DNA of 17,228 nucleotides from JAQVUB01 sp033809415 (GCA_033809415.1 JAPXLT010000071.1:1-17228), one strand, 5' to 3'. Numbered from the stretch's first letter, positions 1-6,937 are shown. The notes: generated by a model from the letters alone, not told the origin. Made by a program: numbers and translations.

Positions 1-1
1 T

Positions 2-979
2 GGGATCGGCATTTCGGTCAGCATGGAAAATGGTTTTCTGACGGTAATATCGACCATTGACGGCACCCCCGCGCACCAGGCCGGCATCCTGACTGGTGAC
101 CGGATCGTCGCAGTAGACAATACCCGCCTGGAAAACAGCAGCCTGGATGAATCCGTCAAATTGCTGCGCGGCCCCACCGGCAGCAAAGTGGTGGTTTATG
201 TCATCCGGGAAGGTGCCGAACAGGAATTGCGCTTCGAGTTGACCCGTGCGCTGATTCCGCTCGAGAGTGTCAGCGGCGTGAAGGTGATTCCGGATACGAA
301 CATTGGCTACATGCGCATCATCCAGTTTATGGAACCAACTGCGGAGGCCGTCGAGAAGGCGCTGCGGGAATTCGAGGCTAAGAAGGTCAGCGCCCTGGTA
401 ATCGACCTGCGTGGCAACCCCGGCGGCCTACTGAGTTCGGCAGTCGAGGTCTGCAGTTTTTTCCTGCCGCCGGATCAGGTGATTGTTTCGGTCGAGGGGC
501 GCAACAAGACGGCGGATTATCAGGAAAAGACGCGGCGTGGCTATAAATTTCCCCGGAAATGTCCGATTATCGTACTGATCAACGGGGGGAGTGCCAGTGC
601 TGCGGAGATCACAGCAGGCTGCCTTCGGGATTTGAACCGCGCTGTGTTGTTGGGCGAAAAGACCTTCGGCAAGGGATCGGTGCAGACTGTGCATGAGCTG
701 CCAGGCGGATACGCCCTAAAGCTGACGGTGGCTAAATACTACACGCCCGGACGGCGAGTCATTCATGGCGAGGGAATTCAACCGGATATCACTGTGGAAA
801 TATCCCATGAGGATTATTTCCGCATCAGCAGGGCCGCCGAGGATGACAAAATCAAGGTGGACGCCCAGCTCAGCCGGGCGGTGGAAGTCCTGCAAAGCTA
901 TGACATCTATGAGCAGATTCGTTCGGGCAAGGTAAAAGTCCGCAAGGACAGTGAACTCGAGGAAGGGAAAAACTTATGA
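2..979 (+). CDS. ctpA: C-terminal processing protease, S41 family (5' end outside window)
   Basis: The reading frame is open from base 2 (GIGISVS precedes the first internal Met at 23), so the true start and the usual N-terminal signal or membrane segment lie upstream of the window. Counting from the Met at 23, a PDZ domain covers about residues 1-75 (GTPAHQAGI, GDRIVAVD), followed by the S41 protease core. The core shows VIDLRGNPGG (126-135), NGGSASAAE with the predicted nucleophile Ser192, and GEKTFGKGSVQ with the predicted general base Lys217. Their 25-residue spacing equals the Ser-Lys spacing of the family. Such periplasmic proteases trim or degrade envelope proteins from the C-terminus. 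The stop overlaps the dapB start (ATGA, 976-979), so the two are translationally coupled. The family call is secure; ctpA as the exact symbol is a convenience. Confidence 0.93.
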   Translation, partial: GIGISVSMENGFLTVISTIDGTPAHQAGILTGDRIVAVDNTRLENSSLDESVKLLRGPTGSKVVVYVIREGAEQELRFELTRALIPLESVSGVKVIPDTNIGYMRIIQFMEPTAEAVEKALREFEAKKVSALVIDLRGNPGGLLSSAVEVCSFFLPPDQVIVSVEGRNKTADYQEKTRRGYKFPRKCPIIVLINGGSASAAEITAGCLRDLNRAVLLGEKTFGKGSVQTVHELPGGYALKLTVAKYYTPGRRVIHGEGIQPDITVEISHEDYFRISRAAEDDKIKVDAQLSRAVEVLQSYDIYEQIRSGKVKVRKDSELEEGKNL

Positions 980-1776
980 TTAAAGTCGCAATCGTTGGTG
1001 CCGCCGGGCGGATGGGGCGCATGCTGGTATCTCAGGTACTCAAGGACCCTGAATTGACCTTGAGCGGTGCGCTCGAATATTCCGGGCACCCCTTGCTCGG
1101 GCAGGATGCCGGCACGGTTGCCGGCGAAGGCGCCTGCGGCGTGAAAATCTGCTGTGATATCGAGAAAGTCCTGGCCGACTCTGATGCTGCCATTGACTTC
1201 ACGGCACCGGAAGCGACCATGCATTTTGCCGCCAAGGCGGCTGCCGCCGGCGTGCATTTGGTGATTGGCACGACAGGGCTGAACCTCGAACAGAAAGAAT
1301 CCTTGCAGGAATTATCGCGCAATGGCGCGCATATTGTCTTCGCTCCGAATATGAGCATCGGGGTCAACCTGCTCTTTTCTCTATGTGCAAAAGTTGCTCC
1401 GATACTCGAAGACTATGATATTGAAGTGGTGGAGATGCATCACAATCAGAAGAAGGATGCGCCTTCCGGGACTGCGGAACGCCTCGGGGAAATCCTGGCG
1501 AAGGCACGCGGTCTGGATTATGCCACGGATACGCGCCATGGCCGTGTGGGGTTAGTCGGTGCACGTACCAAGAAAGAGATCGGCATGCATTCCTTGCGCG
1601 GCGGCGATGTCGTCGGCGACCATACGGTCATCTTTGCGACACAGGGCGAGCGCATCGAACTGACGCATAAGGCCTCGAGTAGGGAAACCTTCGCCAAAGG
1701 CGCAGTCCGAGCCGTCAAATTCCTCGCCGGAACAAAGCCCGGCTTCTATGATATGCAGGACGTCCTTGGACTATAA
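976..1776 (+). CDS. dapB: 4-hydroxy-tetrahydrodipicolinate reductase
   Basis: This enzyme performs the NAD(P)H-dependent reduction step of diaminopimelate/lysine synthesis in the cytoplasm. The 266 residues match the family length. Residues 1-130 form a Rossmann dinucleotide-binding domain with GAAGRMGR (8-15), GTTG (98-101) and APNMS (123-127). The signature VEMHHNQKKDAPSGTA gives the predicted catalytic acid His155 and Lys159, equivalent to His159 and Lys163 of the E. coli enzyme. The C-terminus ends in the typical FYDMQDVLGL. The ATG overlaps the stop of the upstream protease. No other dap gene is present, and the gene is followed by a convergent minus-strand cluster. Confidence 0.97.
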   Translation: MIKVAIVGAAGRMGRMLVSQVLKDPELTLSGALEYSGHPLLGQDAGTVAGEGACGVKICCDIEKVLADSDAAIDFTAPEATMHFAAKAAAAGVHLVIGTTGLNLEQKESLQELSRNGAHIVFAPNMSIGVNLLFSLCAKVAPILEDYDIEVVEMHHNQKKDAPSGTAERLGEILAKARGLDYATDTRHGRVGLVGARTKKEIGMHSLRGGDVVGDHTVIFATQGERIELTHKASSRETFAKGAVRAVKFLAGTKPGFYDMQDVLGL

Positions 1777-1828
1777 ACCTATTTTTGTCTACGGAAAACG
1801 CGGAAGTTTTTTTTATTAAAGATATGCT
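1777..1828. other. Convergent spacer with a CGCGGAA-type repeat and T-tract
   Basis: This 52-bp gap lies between dapB and the convergent gcvH. It contains a short element (about 1777-1808) whose reverse complement matches bases 11138-11178, except that one 9-bp unit (GCTTTCCGT) is missing here. A run of eight T follows at 1807-1814. The T-run might help end dapB transcription, but I see no strong GC-rich stem, so I do not call a terminator. Confidence 0.5.
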
Positions 1829-2203
1829 TCAGCTTCCTAGTCGGCAATATGCTTCGTAGTCCGCACGATCCATCAAGGCATCGAGTTCGGATGGATCGAC
1901 GTCTTTGAAACGGCAGATCCAGCCGTCTGCTTCGGGTGATTCATTGAGCAAAGCAGGATTTTTTTCGAGAGCAAGGTTGACTTCGGTGACAGTTCCGGAA
2001 ACCGGTGCGAAAACGTCAGAAGCCGCCTTGACTGACTCGACTACGCAAAGAGGCTCTCCGCCTGCAAACTCGTCGCCGACCTTGGGCAGTTCGACAAAGT
2101 TCAGCTCACCGAGTTCTTCGGCGGCATAGGCAGTAATGCCGACCTCCCAAATGCCATTGCCGCAGGCTTTGATCCATTGATGCTCTTCACTGTATTTGAT
2201 CAT
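1829..2203 (-). CDS. gcvH: Glycine cleavage system H protein (lipoyl carrier)
   Basis: The H protein carries a lipoyl arm that shuttles the aminomethyl group between the P, T and L proteins of glycine decarboxylase. The 124 residues match the usual length. The hybrid motif VESVKAASDVFAPVSG contains the lipoylated Lys59, and the family pattern HQWI, VGIT and LNFVELP is present near the N-terminus. The ATG has a good ribosome-binding site, AAAGGGAG (complement of 2208-2215), 4 nt upstream. No gcvP, gcvT, lpd or lipoyl ligase is present. It is the third gene after thiE and the amidohydrolase, with a 76-bp gap to the latter. A lone H protein may serve a distant GCV system or lipoate relay; the window cannot tell. 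Confidence 0.94.
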   Translation of the reverse strand: MIKYSEEHQWIKACGNGIWEVGITAYAAEELGELNFVELPKVGDEFAGGEPLCVVESVKAASDVFAPVSGTVTEVNLALEKNPALLNESPEADGWICRFKDVDPSELDALMDRADYEAYCRLGS

Positions 2204-2223
2204 GAAACTCCCTTTCTGCTATT

Positions 2224-2267
2224 GACAAGTTTCGTGCCTTTTCGTGTTTTTTCGTTGTTAAAAAAAT
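2224..2267 (-). repeat. CACGAA-type degenerate repeat upstream of gcvH
   Basis: Read on the minus strand, this holds a run of A/T, AACAACGAAA, then CACGAAA and GCACGAAA, and ends CTTGTC just before the gcvH ribosome-binding site. The same arrangement is found at 3195-3242 upstream of the amidohydrolase. The words recur at about 9-10 bp, so it looks like a decayed short tandem repeat. Confidence 0.65.
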
Positions 2268-2279
2268 AGTCCTGTCGGT

Positions 2280-3176
2280 TTATTTCAGTCCCAGGAATTT
2301 TGCTGCGTTGTCATGGGCGATTTTGCGGAAGACCGGTTCGGAGATTTTACCTCTGGCACGCCAATCTAACAGGAGTTCATGGGTTTTGAAAGGCATGTCA
2401 GGGTGGCAGCAATCTGTTCCGAAGAACAGGCGATCCTGGAATTCATCGAGGAATTTCGGCCCGTAATCTTCATCGCGGCTGAGCGCGCTATAAGCATCGG
2501 AGAGTTCGCCATAGAAGTTCGGGTAGGTTCGCAGCAAATGCTGCAGAACGCCCTCCTCGAGCACGGGGCCGGACGGGGGACTCCAAGGCACCTGCTCTCC
2601 GCCCGGGAAGAAAGCGGGTTTACGGCTGGCAGGGATTTTAACGCTCGAGATCTCGGCCCAGATGGTCGGGCCATGTCCAAGCATAATCAGGTTCGGGAAG
2701 CGCTGCAAGGTATGTTCGAGCTGTGGCAGGCCGGGTTCGTCATAGAGTCCGAAATCGCCGCCGACGCGGTCGGAGCCATCGCAGGTGACCGGCAATCCCA
2801 CTGCTTCGGCATGCTTGAACAGGTTCTGCACCATGGGGTCCATGACCGGCACGTTCAGCATGATTTCCCCAACCCCCTTGCAGCCTTTGTCCTTATAGTA
2901 ACGCAGCAGGGTATCAAGCGGAGCGTCGCAGGCATAGGTCAGCGCACGCGGATCGATATTGCAGAATGGGATCAGGCGGTCGGGATGCTGCTCGCACATT
3001 TCGAGAATATCCTCATTGGCCTGCGGCAGGTAAATTTCCGGACTAACTACCGGCAACACACAACCCATTTTAATGTTGGCTTCATCATACCGTTTGAGAA
3101 GCTGTTCGACTGTGGGAAACAACACGGGATAGGGGACGGGCTTGCGATAGGCATGTGCATGAATGTCAATAAACAT
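2280..3176 (-). CDS. Amidohydrolase family protein (amidohydro_2-type TIM barrel)
   Basis: This is a 298-residue metal-dependent hydrolase or decarboxylase-like TIM barrel of unknown substrate, without a signal peptide. FIDIHAHAY near the N-terminus supplies the HxH metal ligands (His6, His8). A later strand gives LGHGPTIWAE, and the C-terminal region gives the conserved acidic ligand in FFGTDCCHPDMP. The C-terminus (FRKIAHDNAAKFLGLK) is the typical last helix of amidohydro_2 proteins. The ATG has AAGGAG (complement of 3182-3187) 5 nt upstream. It lies between thiE and gcvH on the same strand, but neither neighbour suggests a substrate. Members of this family range from decarboxylases to lactonases, so only the fold is called. 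Confidence 0.85.
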   Translation of the reverse strand: MFIDIHAHAYRKPVPYPVLFPTVEQLLKRYDEANIKMGCVLPVVSPEIYLPQANEDILEMCEQHPDRLIPFCNIDPRALTYACDAPLDTLLRYYKDKGCKGVGEIMLNVPVMDPMVQNLFKHAEAVGLPVTCDGSDRVGGDFGLYDEPGLPQLEHTLQRFPNLIMLGHGPTIWAEISSVKIPASRKPAFFPGGEQVPWSPPSGPVLEEGVLQHLLRTYPNFYGELSDAYSALSRDEDYGPKFLDEFQDRLFFGTDCCHPDMPFKTHELLLDWRARGKISEPVFRKIAHDNAAKFLGLK

Positions 3177-3194
3177 GATTACTCCTTCATAATG

Positions 3195-3242
3195 GACAAG
3201 GTTTTTTTTCGTGCTTGTTCGTGGATTTCGTTGTTAAAAAAA
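3195..3242 (-). repeat. CACGAA-type degenerate repeat upstream of the amidohydrolase
   Basis: This is the second copy of the element at 2224-2267. On the minus strand it begins directly after the thiE stop with an A/T run and AACAACGAAA, continues through CCACGAA and GCACGAAA, and ends CTTGTC before the amidohydrolase ribosome-binding site. Position relative to gene ends, order of words and both flanks agree between the copies; the middle differs by a few bases. Confidence 0.65.
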
Positions 3243-3866
3243 TCACTTGTTATCTATGATTGTACGCAGTTCCCTTGCGGCGGCGCAGGGGTCTTGCGCT
3301 TTCATAATGGCGGAGACGACAGCAAGACCATCGACGCCGCAATCAAGCGGATATTTGGCGTTTGCAGCATTGATGCCGCCAATGGCCACCACCGGAATTT
3401 TGACTGCTGCCTTGATTTCGGCAAGGCGTTGCGTGCCCATTTCTGGGCTGTCTTTGGTCGTAGTCGGAAAGACGGCGCCGCTGCCCAGGCAGTCTGCGCC
3501 GTCGGCTTCAGCGCGGCGGGCATCTTCCGGAGTTTTGGCAGAGACGCCAAGCAACATATTGCGGGGAATGATCTTGCGAATCGCTTTTGCCGGCAAGTCT
3601 GATTGACCGACATGGACACCGTCGGCTTCGGCAGCCAATGCGATATCCACGCGGTCATTGACCCAGAAGGTCACCCCAAGCTTGCGGGTCAGTTCACGCA
3701 TTTGCACTGCCAGCTGATAGAATTCAGCACCCTCGATCTCCTTTTCGCGAAGCTGCACCATGGTCACACCGCCACGCACCGCAGCTTCCACACGGCGCAA
3801 AAGCTCCTCGGCGCCAAAATCATAACGCGTCGTAACCAAATATAAACGCGGATCAAATGCAGACAC
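3243..3866 (-). CDS. thiE: Thiamine phosphate synthase
   Basis: ThiE joins hydroxymethylpyrimidine diphosphate and the thiazole phosphate to form thiamine phosphate. I start it at a GTG (3866), not at the farther ATG at 4010. GGGGAGGAG (complement of 3873-3881) sits 6 nt upstream of the GTG, and the resulting 207 residues equal the family length, whereas the longer form adds 48 residues of no recognisable character. Motifs in order are LYLVTT, MVQLREK (about 36-42), NDRVDIALAAEADGVHVGQSD (about 70-90), GSGAVFPTTTK (about 128-138) and VVAIGGI. I looked upstream for a TPP riboswitch and did not find one. No other thi gene is present. Confidence 0.94.
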   Translation of the reverse strand: MSAFDPRLYLVTTRYDFGAEELLRRVEAAVRGGVTMVQLREKEIEGAEFYQLAVQMRELTRKLGVTFWVNDRVDIALAAEADGVHVGQSDLPAKAIRKIIPRNMLLGVSAKTPEDARRAEADGADCLGSGAVFPTTTKDSPEMGTQRLAEIKAAVKIPVVAIGGINAANAKYPLDCGVDGLAVVSAIMKAQDPCAAARELRTIIDNK

Positions 3867-3872
3867 TATGAT

Positions 3873-3881
3873 CTCCTCCCC
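3873..3881 (-). promoter_or_regulatory. Ribosome-binding site deciding the thiE GTG start
   Basis: The minus strand reads GGGGAGGAG followed by six bases and GTG. This nearly ideal Shine-Dalgarno sequence, together with the family length, favours the GTG at 3866 over ATG codons further upstream in the same open frame. Confidence 0.8.
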
Positions 3882-4062
3882 TTCTTCAGGTAAATAAAAC
3901 GCAGGCAGGAATACCGGTAATGAATCATTCGTCTGTAGCACCTCTAAGAGACGCCCTGACTTCTGGGAACATCTTACCCCAGGCTTGTACATTGAAGCAC
4001 GCATGAACAAGCCGGGCGATAGGAAGCATATTTCTACTGTAGCGCATCAGGAGGAAATTGCA

Positions 4063-4188
4063 ATGTCACAGGAACTGAAAGAGAAAACGAGCCAGCAGCA
4101 GGGTAATGCCTCTGTAGTACAAGGTTTAGGGGAATGGGGTGCGGGGTGCGTTGGGAACGGATGCAGGGGCGCAGATTTAAAAAAGTAG
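4063..4188 (+). CDS. Possible 41-residue protein or remnant of a truncated gene
   Basis: A strong AGGAGG (4049-4054) lies 8 nt before this ATG. The first 20 or so codons read MSQELKEKTSQQQGNASVV, a plausible soluble N-terminus. From about codon 21 the sequence becomes G-rich and low in complexity (4129-4155), and it ends at a TAG at 4186-4188. I do not recognise the product. The good initiation region and the abrupt change in composition suggest either a small protein or a real gene whose body was replaced by repeat DNA. It is divergent from thiE. Confidence 0.35.
   Translation: MSQELKEKTSQQQGNASVVQGLGEWGAGCVGNGCRGADLKK
4129..4155 (+). other. G-rich tract with quadruplex potential
   Basis: Four G-runs of 4, 4, 4 and 3 bases are separated by loops AAT, TGC and TGCGTT. 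This fits the usual intramolecular G-quadruplex pattern on the plus strand. It lies inside the 3' half of the possible small ORF and just before the tandem repeats at 4253-4330. Confidence 0.45.
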
Positions 4189-4252
4189 CGCAATCGTCCC
4201 GGTTGTGATTATTCTGACTGTCGTGGGGTGCAGGGGGATGTCCTTGCCCTAT

Positions 4253-4330
4253 CCACACCGTCCACCCTGTCCACACCGTCCACCACGTCTGACCCGCACC
4301 ACGCACCACGCACTACGCACTACGCACTAC
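4253..4330. repeat. Two adjoining minisatellites (18-bp and 7-bp units)
   Basis: Bases 4253-4270 and 4271-4288 are an 18-bp direct repeat, CCACACCGTCCACCNNGT, differing at two positions. A short spacer leads to five head-to-tail 7-bp units at 4295-4329: CGCACCA twice, then CGCACTA three times. The order of variants (two C-type, then three T-type) suggests expansion by unit duplication. The rest of 4189-4463, up to the rpiR gene, has no gene that I can support. Confidence 0.85.
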
Positions 4331-4389
4331 AGAAGACTGACACATTACGCAGCAGGAACTGGCGATAGATACTTTCAAAAATCATTTTT

Positions 4390-4417
4390 ATTGCTTTGCT
4401 CTAATTGAAAAAGCAAT
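4390..4417. promoter_or_regulatory. Inverted repeat and probable promoter region of the RpiR operon
   Basis: ATTGCTTT (4390-4397) and AAAGCAAT (4410-4417) form perfect 8-bp arms around a 12-bp spacer. The possible -10 TATAAC (4432-4437) follows within 20 bp, and the gene starts at 4464. The position fits an operator used by the RpiR-type product itself. A similar palindrome, TTGCTT-GAA-AAGCAA, occurs at 9951-9965 downstream of the same operon. Operator function is inferred from symmetry and position only. Confidence 0.45.
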
Positions 4418-4463
4418 TTCATGGCGTACATTATAACGATGCCATATTGCAGGAGAAGAAAAC

Positions 4464-5315
4464 ATGACAGAAGTTGGAAGCCGCGATTATCGTGCCGCCA
4501 TTCAGGCCAAGTTTGCCCGGCTGGGAACAAAAAAAAAACGTATCGCTGAATATGTTTTGGACCATCCCCTGGAAGTCATATCCAGTTCCGTACAACGCCT
4601 GGCGGTGGCTTGCGGCTGTGAACAGACCACCATTGTGCGTTTCGCTCAAGAACTGGGTTTTTCGGGAATCACCGCACTCAAAATCGCCATTGCCCGCCAA
4701 TCCAATATGGTATGGGGCGAATTCAGCGCTGAAAACAGCGATGAGGCACATCCTCTGGATGGGGTGATTGAACAGCTCAGGCAGATCCACTCGGAGACGC
4801 TTATGCACACTCTGCGGGGACTGGACCGCAAGACGCTCGAATCCCTGCTTGCTGCACTTACTCCCAGTACCAAGATCATGACCTTCGGAGCCGGAACCAG
4901 TCAGCTCGCCGCATGTGATATGGCCATCAAATTTGTACGTCTGGGGATACAATGTTTTCATTATGAAGACGTCGAATTTTCCAAGACTTTTCTAAACTAT
5001 CTGGCGCCCGACGGGATACTCTTTCTCATTTCCCATTCCGGCGAAACTCCAGCCGTACTTATGCTTGCCGAGCTTGCTCGCTATGAAAAAATCCGCTTTG
5101 CGGCGATCACCTCCAACGTCAACAGTGCGCTCGGCAAAGCGGCTGACTGGTGTTTCATCACCGACAGCCGCCACGAACGGCCAATCCGTTTCGGCGTCAT
5201 GACAAGTCGTATCGCGCAGTTTGCTGTAGTCGATGCGATTACCTTGCTTTACAGCATGCGCGATCAGGAACGCAGCTGGGAATTTATCTCCAAAGGATAC
5301 CACGAAAATGTCTGA
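4464..5315 (+). CDS. MurR/RpiR-family transcriptional regulator (HTH_6 + SIS)
   Basis: This is a 283-residue regulator with an N-terminal helix-turn-helix of the RpiR type (about residues 10-85; KKRIAEYVLDHPLEVISSSVQRLA, shown in pieces as KKRIAEYVLDHP and SSSVQRLA, then TTIVRFAQELGFSG) and a C-terminal SIS sugar-phosphate-binding domain (about 125-265). The SIS domain shows FGAGTSQLAACD (GAGTS 142-146) and ISHSGETP (SHSG 190-193). GGAG lies 9 nt before the ATG. The next gene starts 8 bp before its stop. Regulators of this family sense phosphosugars, and MurR responds to MurNAc-6-P. With nanE and murQ downstream, an amino-sugar phosphate is the likely effector. Whether it represses or activates cannot be read from the sequence. 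Confidence 0.93.
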   Translation: MTEVGSRDYRAAIQAKFARLGTKKKRIAEYVLDHPLEVISSSVQRLAVACGCEQTTIVRFAQELGFSGITALKIAIARQSNMVWGEFSAENSDEAHPLDGVIEQLRQIHSETLMHTLRGLDRKTLESLLAALTPSTKIMTFGAGTSQLAACDMAIKFVRLGIQCFHYEDVEFSKTFLNYLAPDGILFLISHSGETPAVLMLAELARYEKIRFAAITSNVNSALGKAADWCFITDSRHERPIRFGVMTSRIAQFAVVDAITLLYSMRDQERSWEFISKGYHENV

Positions 5316-6255
5316 CTTGGCAGAGCAGATGGTCTTATCCGGTGATTCCGGCGGCAGCAAAACCGATTGGCGGCTACTCACCTTGGACGGAAAAGTTCAG
5401 CAGCGGTTTACTCTGGACGGTATGGCGGCATTGCACCGAGGATTGCTTCCGTGTACAGATATAGCCCGCGTTGCCGCAACACGCTGTGCTGTCGTGCCGC
5501 AGCTGGTTTATCTTGTACTTGGCGGTCCCAACGAAGATGAGGTGCGCGAGGCATTACAAGCAGCGTTTCCCGCCAGCCGGGTGGTGGTGGAGCGCGAAGC
5601 GGAAGGCTCTCTGCTCGAATTTGCCGCCGAGACTCTCGATTTTCAGGCGGTAGTAATGGCCGGAACCGGCGTGACTGCCATCGGTTTCGATGCCAACGGA
5701 CGACGCTATGCGGAAGGCTGGGGGCCGACTTATGGAGACCGCGCTTCCGGAGGCGGCATCGGGACGGAGGCGCTCAGGCTGTTTCTGCTTGGCGTAGATC
5801 GTCTGGAGACTTCCGGACGACTCCCGGAACTTTTTTCCCGTGAACTCGAAGGCGTGGATACCGCCACTTTTGCCGGGCGCATGGAACTGAAAAAACGGAT
5901 CCACATGCTTTCCCGGAAGTCGCTGGCAGCATTGGCTCCGGCGGTGATGCGACTTGCGGAAGAGGGCGATCAGGCGGCGTCCAGGATCATTGCGGAAACT
6001 GCCGACCGTCTGGGCGCGATCGCAGCCGTGGTTGTTCCGGATGGCGGACGGCTGCTTTGGCTGGGCGGTCTTTTCCGGCTCGGCGAATCCTTTCGGAACG
6101 CATGTGAAACAGCATTGCGGAAAAGGCGGAGCAAGGACGGCTGCTCCGGATATTATGACGAAAGAATTTCATTGGGCAAGATTGCGGCGGTACGGGCGCT
6201 TTCGCTGAGCCAAGGATGCCTTGCGCATATCGAGGAGGTCTTTTATGGCGATTGA
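5308..6255 (+). CDS. BadF/BadG/BcrA-type ATPase, predicted N-acetylhexosamine kinase
   Basis: This 315-residue protein has the actin/hexokinase-like ATPase fold. The phosphate-1 loop is SGDSGGSKTDWRL (Asp13, Lys18, Asp20), the phosphate-2 loop is MAGTGVTAIGFD (GTG 119-121), and the GlcNAc-kinase-like segment is GWGPTYGDRASGGGIGTEAL with Asp144. I start it at ATG 5308, which overlaps the regulator by 8 bp and follows AAAGGA; a longer open frame from 5233 would lie mostly inside rpiR. BadF-type kinases phosphorylate GlcNAc, and the clostridial MurK phosphorylates MurNAc and GlcNAc. The following nanE and murQ fit a kinase supplying ManNAc-6-P and/or MurNAc-6-P. The fold is secure; the substrate is inferred from neighbours. 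Confidence 0.85.
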   Translation: MSDLAEQMVLSGDSGGSKTDWRLLTLDGKVQQRFTLDGMAALHRGLLPCTDIARVAATRCAVVPQLVYLVLGGPNEDEVREALQAAFPASRVVVEREAEGSLLEFAAETLDFQAVVMAGTGVTAIGFDANGRRYAEGWGPTYGDRASGGGIGTEALRLFLLGVDRLETSGRLPELFSRELEGVDTATFAGRMELKKRIHMLSRKSLAALAPAVMRLAEEGDQAASRIIAETADRLGAIAAVVVPDGGRLLWLGGLFRLGESFRNACETALRKRRSKDGCSGYYDERISLGKIAAVRALSLSQGCLAHIEEVFYGD

Positions 6256-6937
6256 CAAAACGAAGATTCTCGATGCACTGCACCACAAACTGATCGTTTC
6301 GGTACAGGCCCTGCCGGGAAATCCGCTACGCGATACCGACTGCATTGCGCGGCTTGCCGAGGCGGCGGTCATTGGCGGCGCTGCCGGCATCCGCGCCAAT
6401 GGCGTAGCCGATTTGACCGCAATCCGTCAGCGTGTCAAGGTTCCCGTCATCGCCATCAACAAACTGCCGCAGGATCTGGAAAAACCCTACATTACCCCCA
6501 CCCTTGAAAGCGCCCTCGAAATCGCCGGCCTGGGAGAAATCATCGCCGTCGATGCCACTTTCCGTCCCGACCGGAAACGCGCCGAAAGGCTGATCAAAGA
6601 CATCCACGAAACGATCGATTGTTTGGTCATGGCCGATACCAGCACCTTTGAAGAAGGAGTTGCGGCGGCGGGAGCCGGCGCTGACATCGTTTCGACAACT
6701 TTGAGTGGCTATACCCCGTATACGGTCAAAACTCATGGACCTGACCTCGAGACGGTGCGTCGGCTGGCGGCGGCGATCGATATCCCGATCATTGCTGAAG
6801 GTCGTTATCTGACGCCGACAGACGTTGATGCCGGACTGGCCGCCGGAGCGTGGTCCGTGGTCATCGGCAAGATGATCACCAACGCCATGTTCATCACCCG
6901 CTATTTCGTTGAACAGAGCAAGGAAATTATCGCATGA
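6245..6937 (+). CDS. nanE: N-acylglucosamine-6-phosphate 2-epimerase
   Basis: NanE interconverts ManNAc-6-P and GlcNAc-6-P in the cytoplasm. The 230-residue (beta/alpha)8 protein matches the family length. Motifs are VSVQALPGNPL (about 18-28), GIRANG (48-53), VIAINKL with Lys73 as the probable catalytic lysine, MADTSTFEEG, TTLSGYT and IIAEGRYLTPTD with a conserved Glu. The start at 6245 is chosen because GAGGAGG (6232-6238) lies 6 nt upstream. It overlaps the kinase by 11 bp, and its stop overlaps the murQ start (ATGA, 6934-6937). No nanA, nanK or sialic acid transporter is present, so the source of ManNAc-6-P is not shown. Confidence 0.95.
   Translation: MAIDKTKILDALHHKLIVSVQALPGNPLRDTDCIARLAEAAVIGGAAGIRANGVADLTAIRQRVKVPVIAINKLPQDLEKPYITPTLESALEIAGLGEIIAVDATFRPDRKRAERLIKDIHETIDCLVMADTSTFEEGVAAAGAGADIVSTTLSGYTPYTVKTHGPDLETVRRLAAAIDIPIIAEGRYLTPTDVDAGLAAGAWSVVIGKMITNAMFITRYFVEQSKEIIA

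Noticed and set aside
2379..3602. 407-codon open frame on the plus strand across the amidohydrolase and the end of thiE
   Set aside because: It is antisense to two clearly recognised genes with their own ribosome-binding sites, crosses the intergenic repeat, and its protein has no recognisable motif. It is a shadow of codon bias.
3867..4010. Longer thiE starting at ATG 4010
   Set aside because: The extra 48 residues do not resemble ThiE, while the GTG at 3866 has a near-ideal ribosome-binding site and yields the normal family length.
3867..4062. TPP riboswitch upstream of thiE
   Set aside because: I looked on the minus strand for the conserved CTGAGA and ACCTGATCTGG-type segments and found neither. 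The spacing between GTG start and promoter region is compatible, but the sequence is not.
4034..4309. 91-codon minus-strand frame rich in Trp (WWTVWTGWTVW)
   Set aside because: The composition comes from the GTCCACC minisatellite read in one frame; there is no ribosome-binding site or known motif.
4253..4330. CRISPR array
   Set aside because: Units are 7 or 18 bp and directly adjacent, without unique spacers of 25-40 bp, and no cas gene is present.
5233..5307. Upstream extension of the BadF-type kinase
   Set aside because: The added 25 residues lie inside the rpiR coding region in another frame; the ATPase motif begins 12 residues after the ATG at 5308, as usual for the family.
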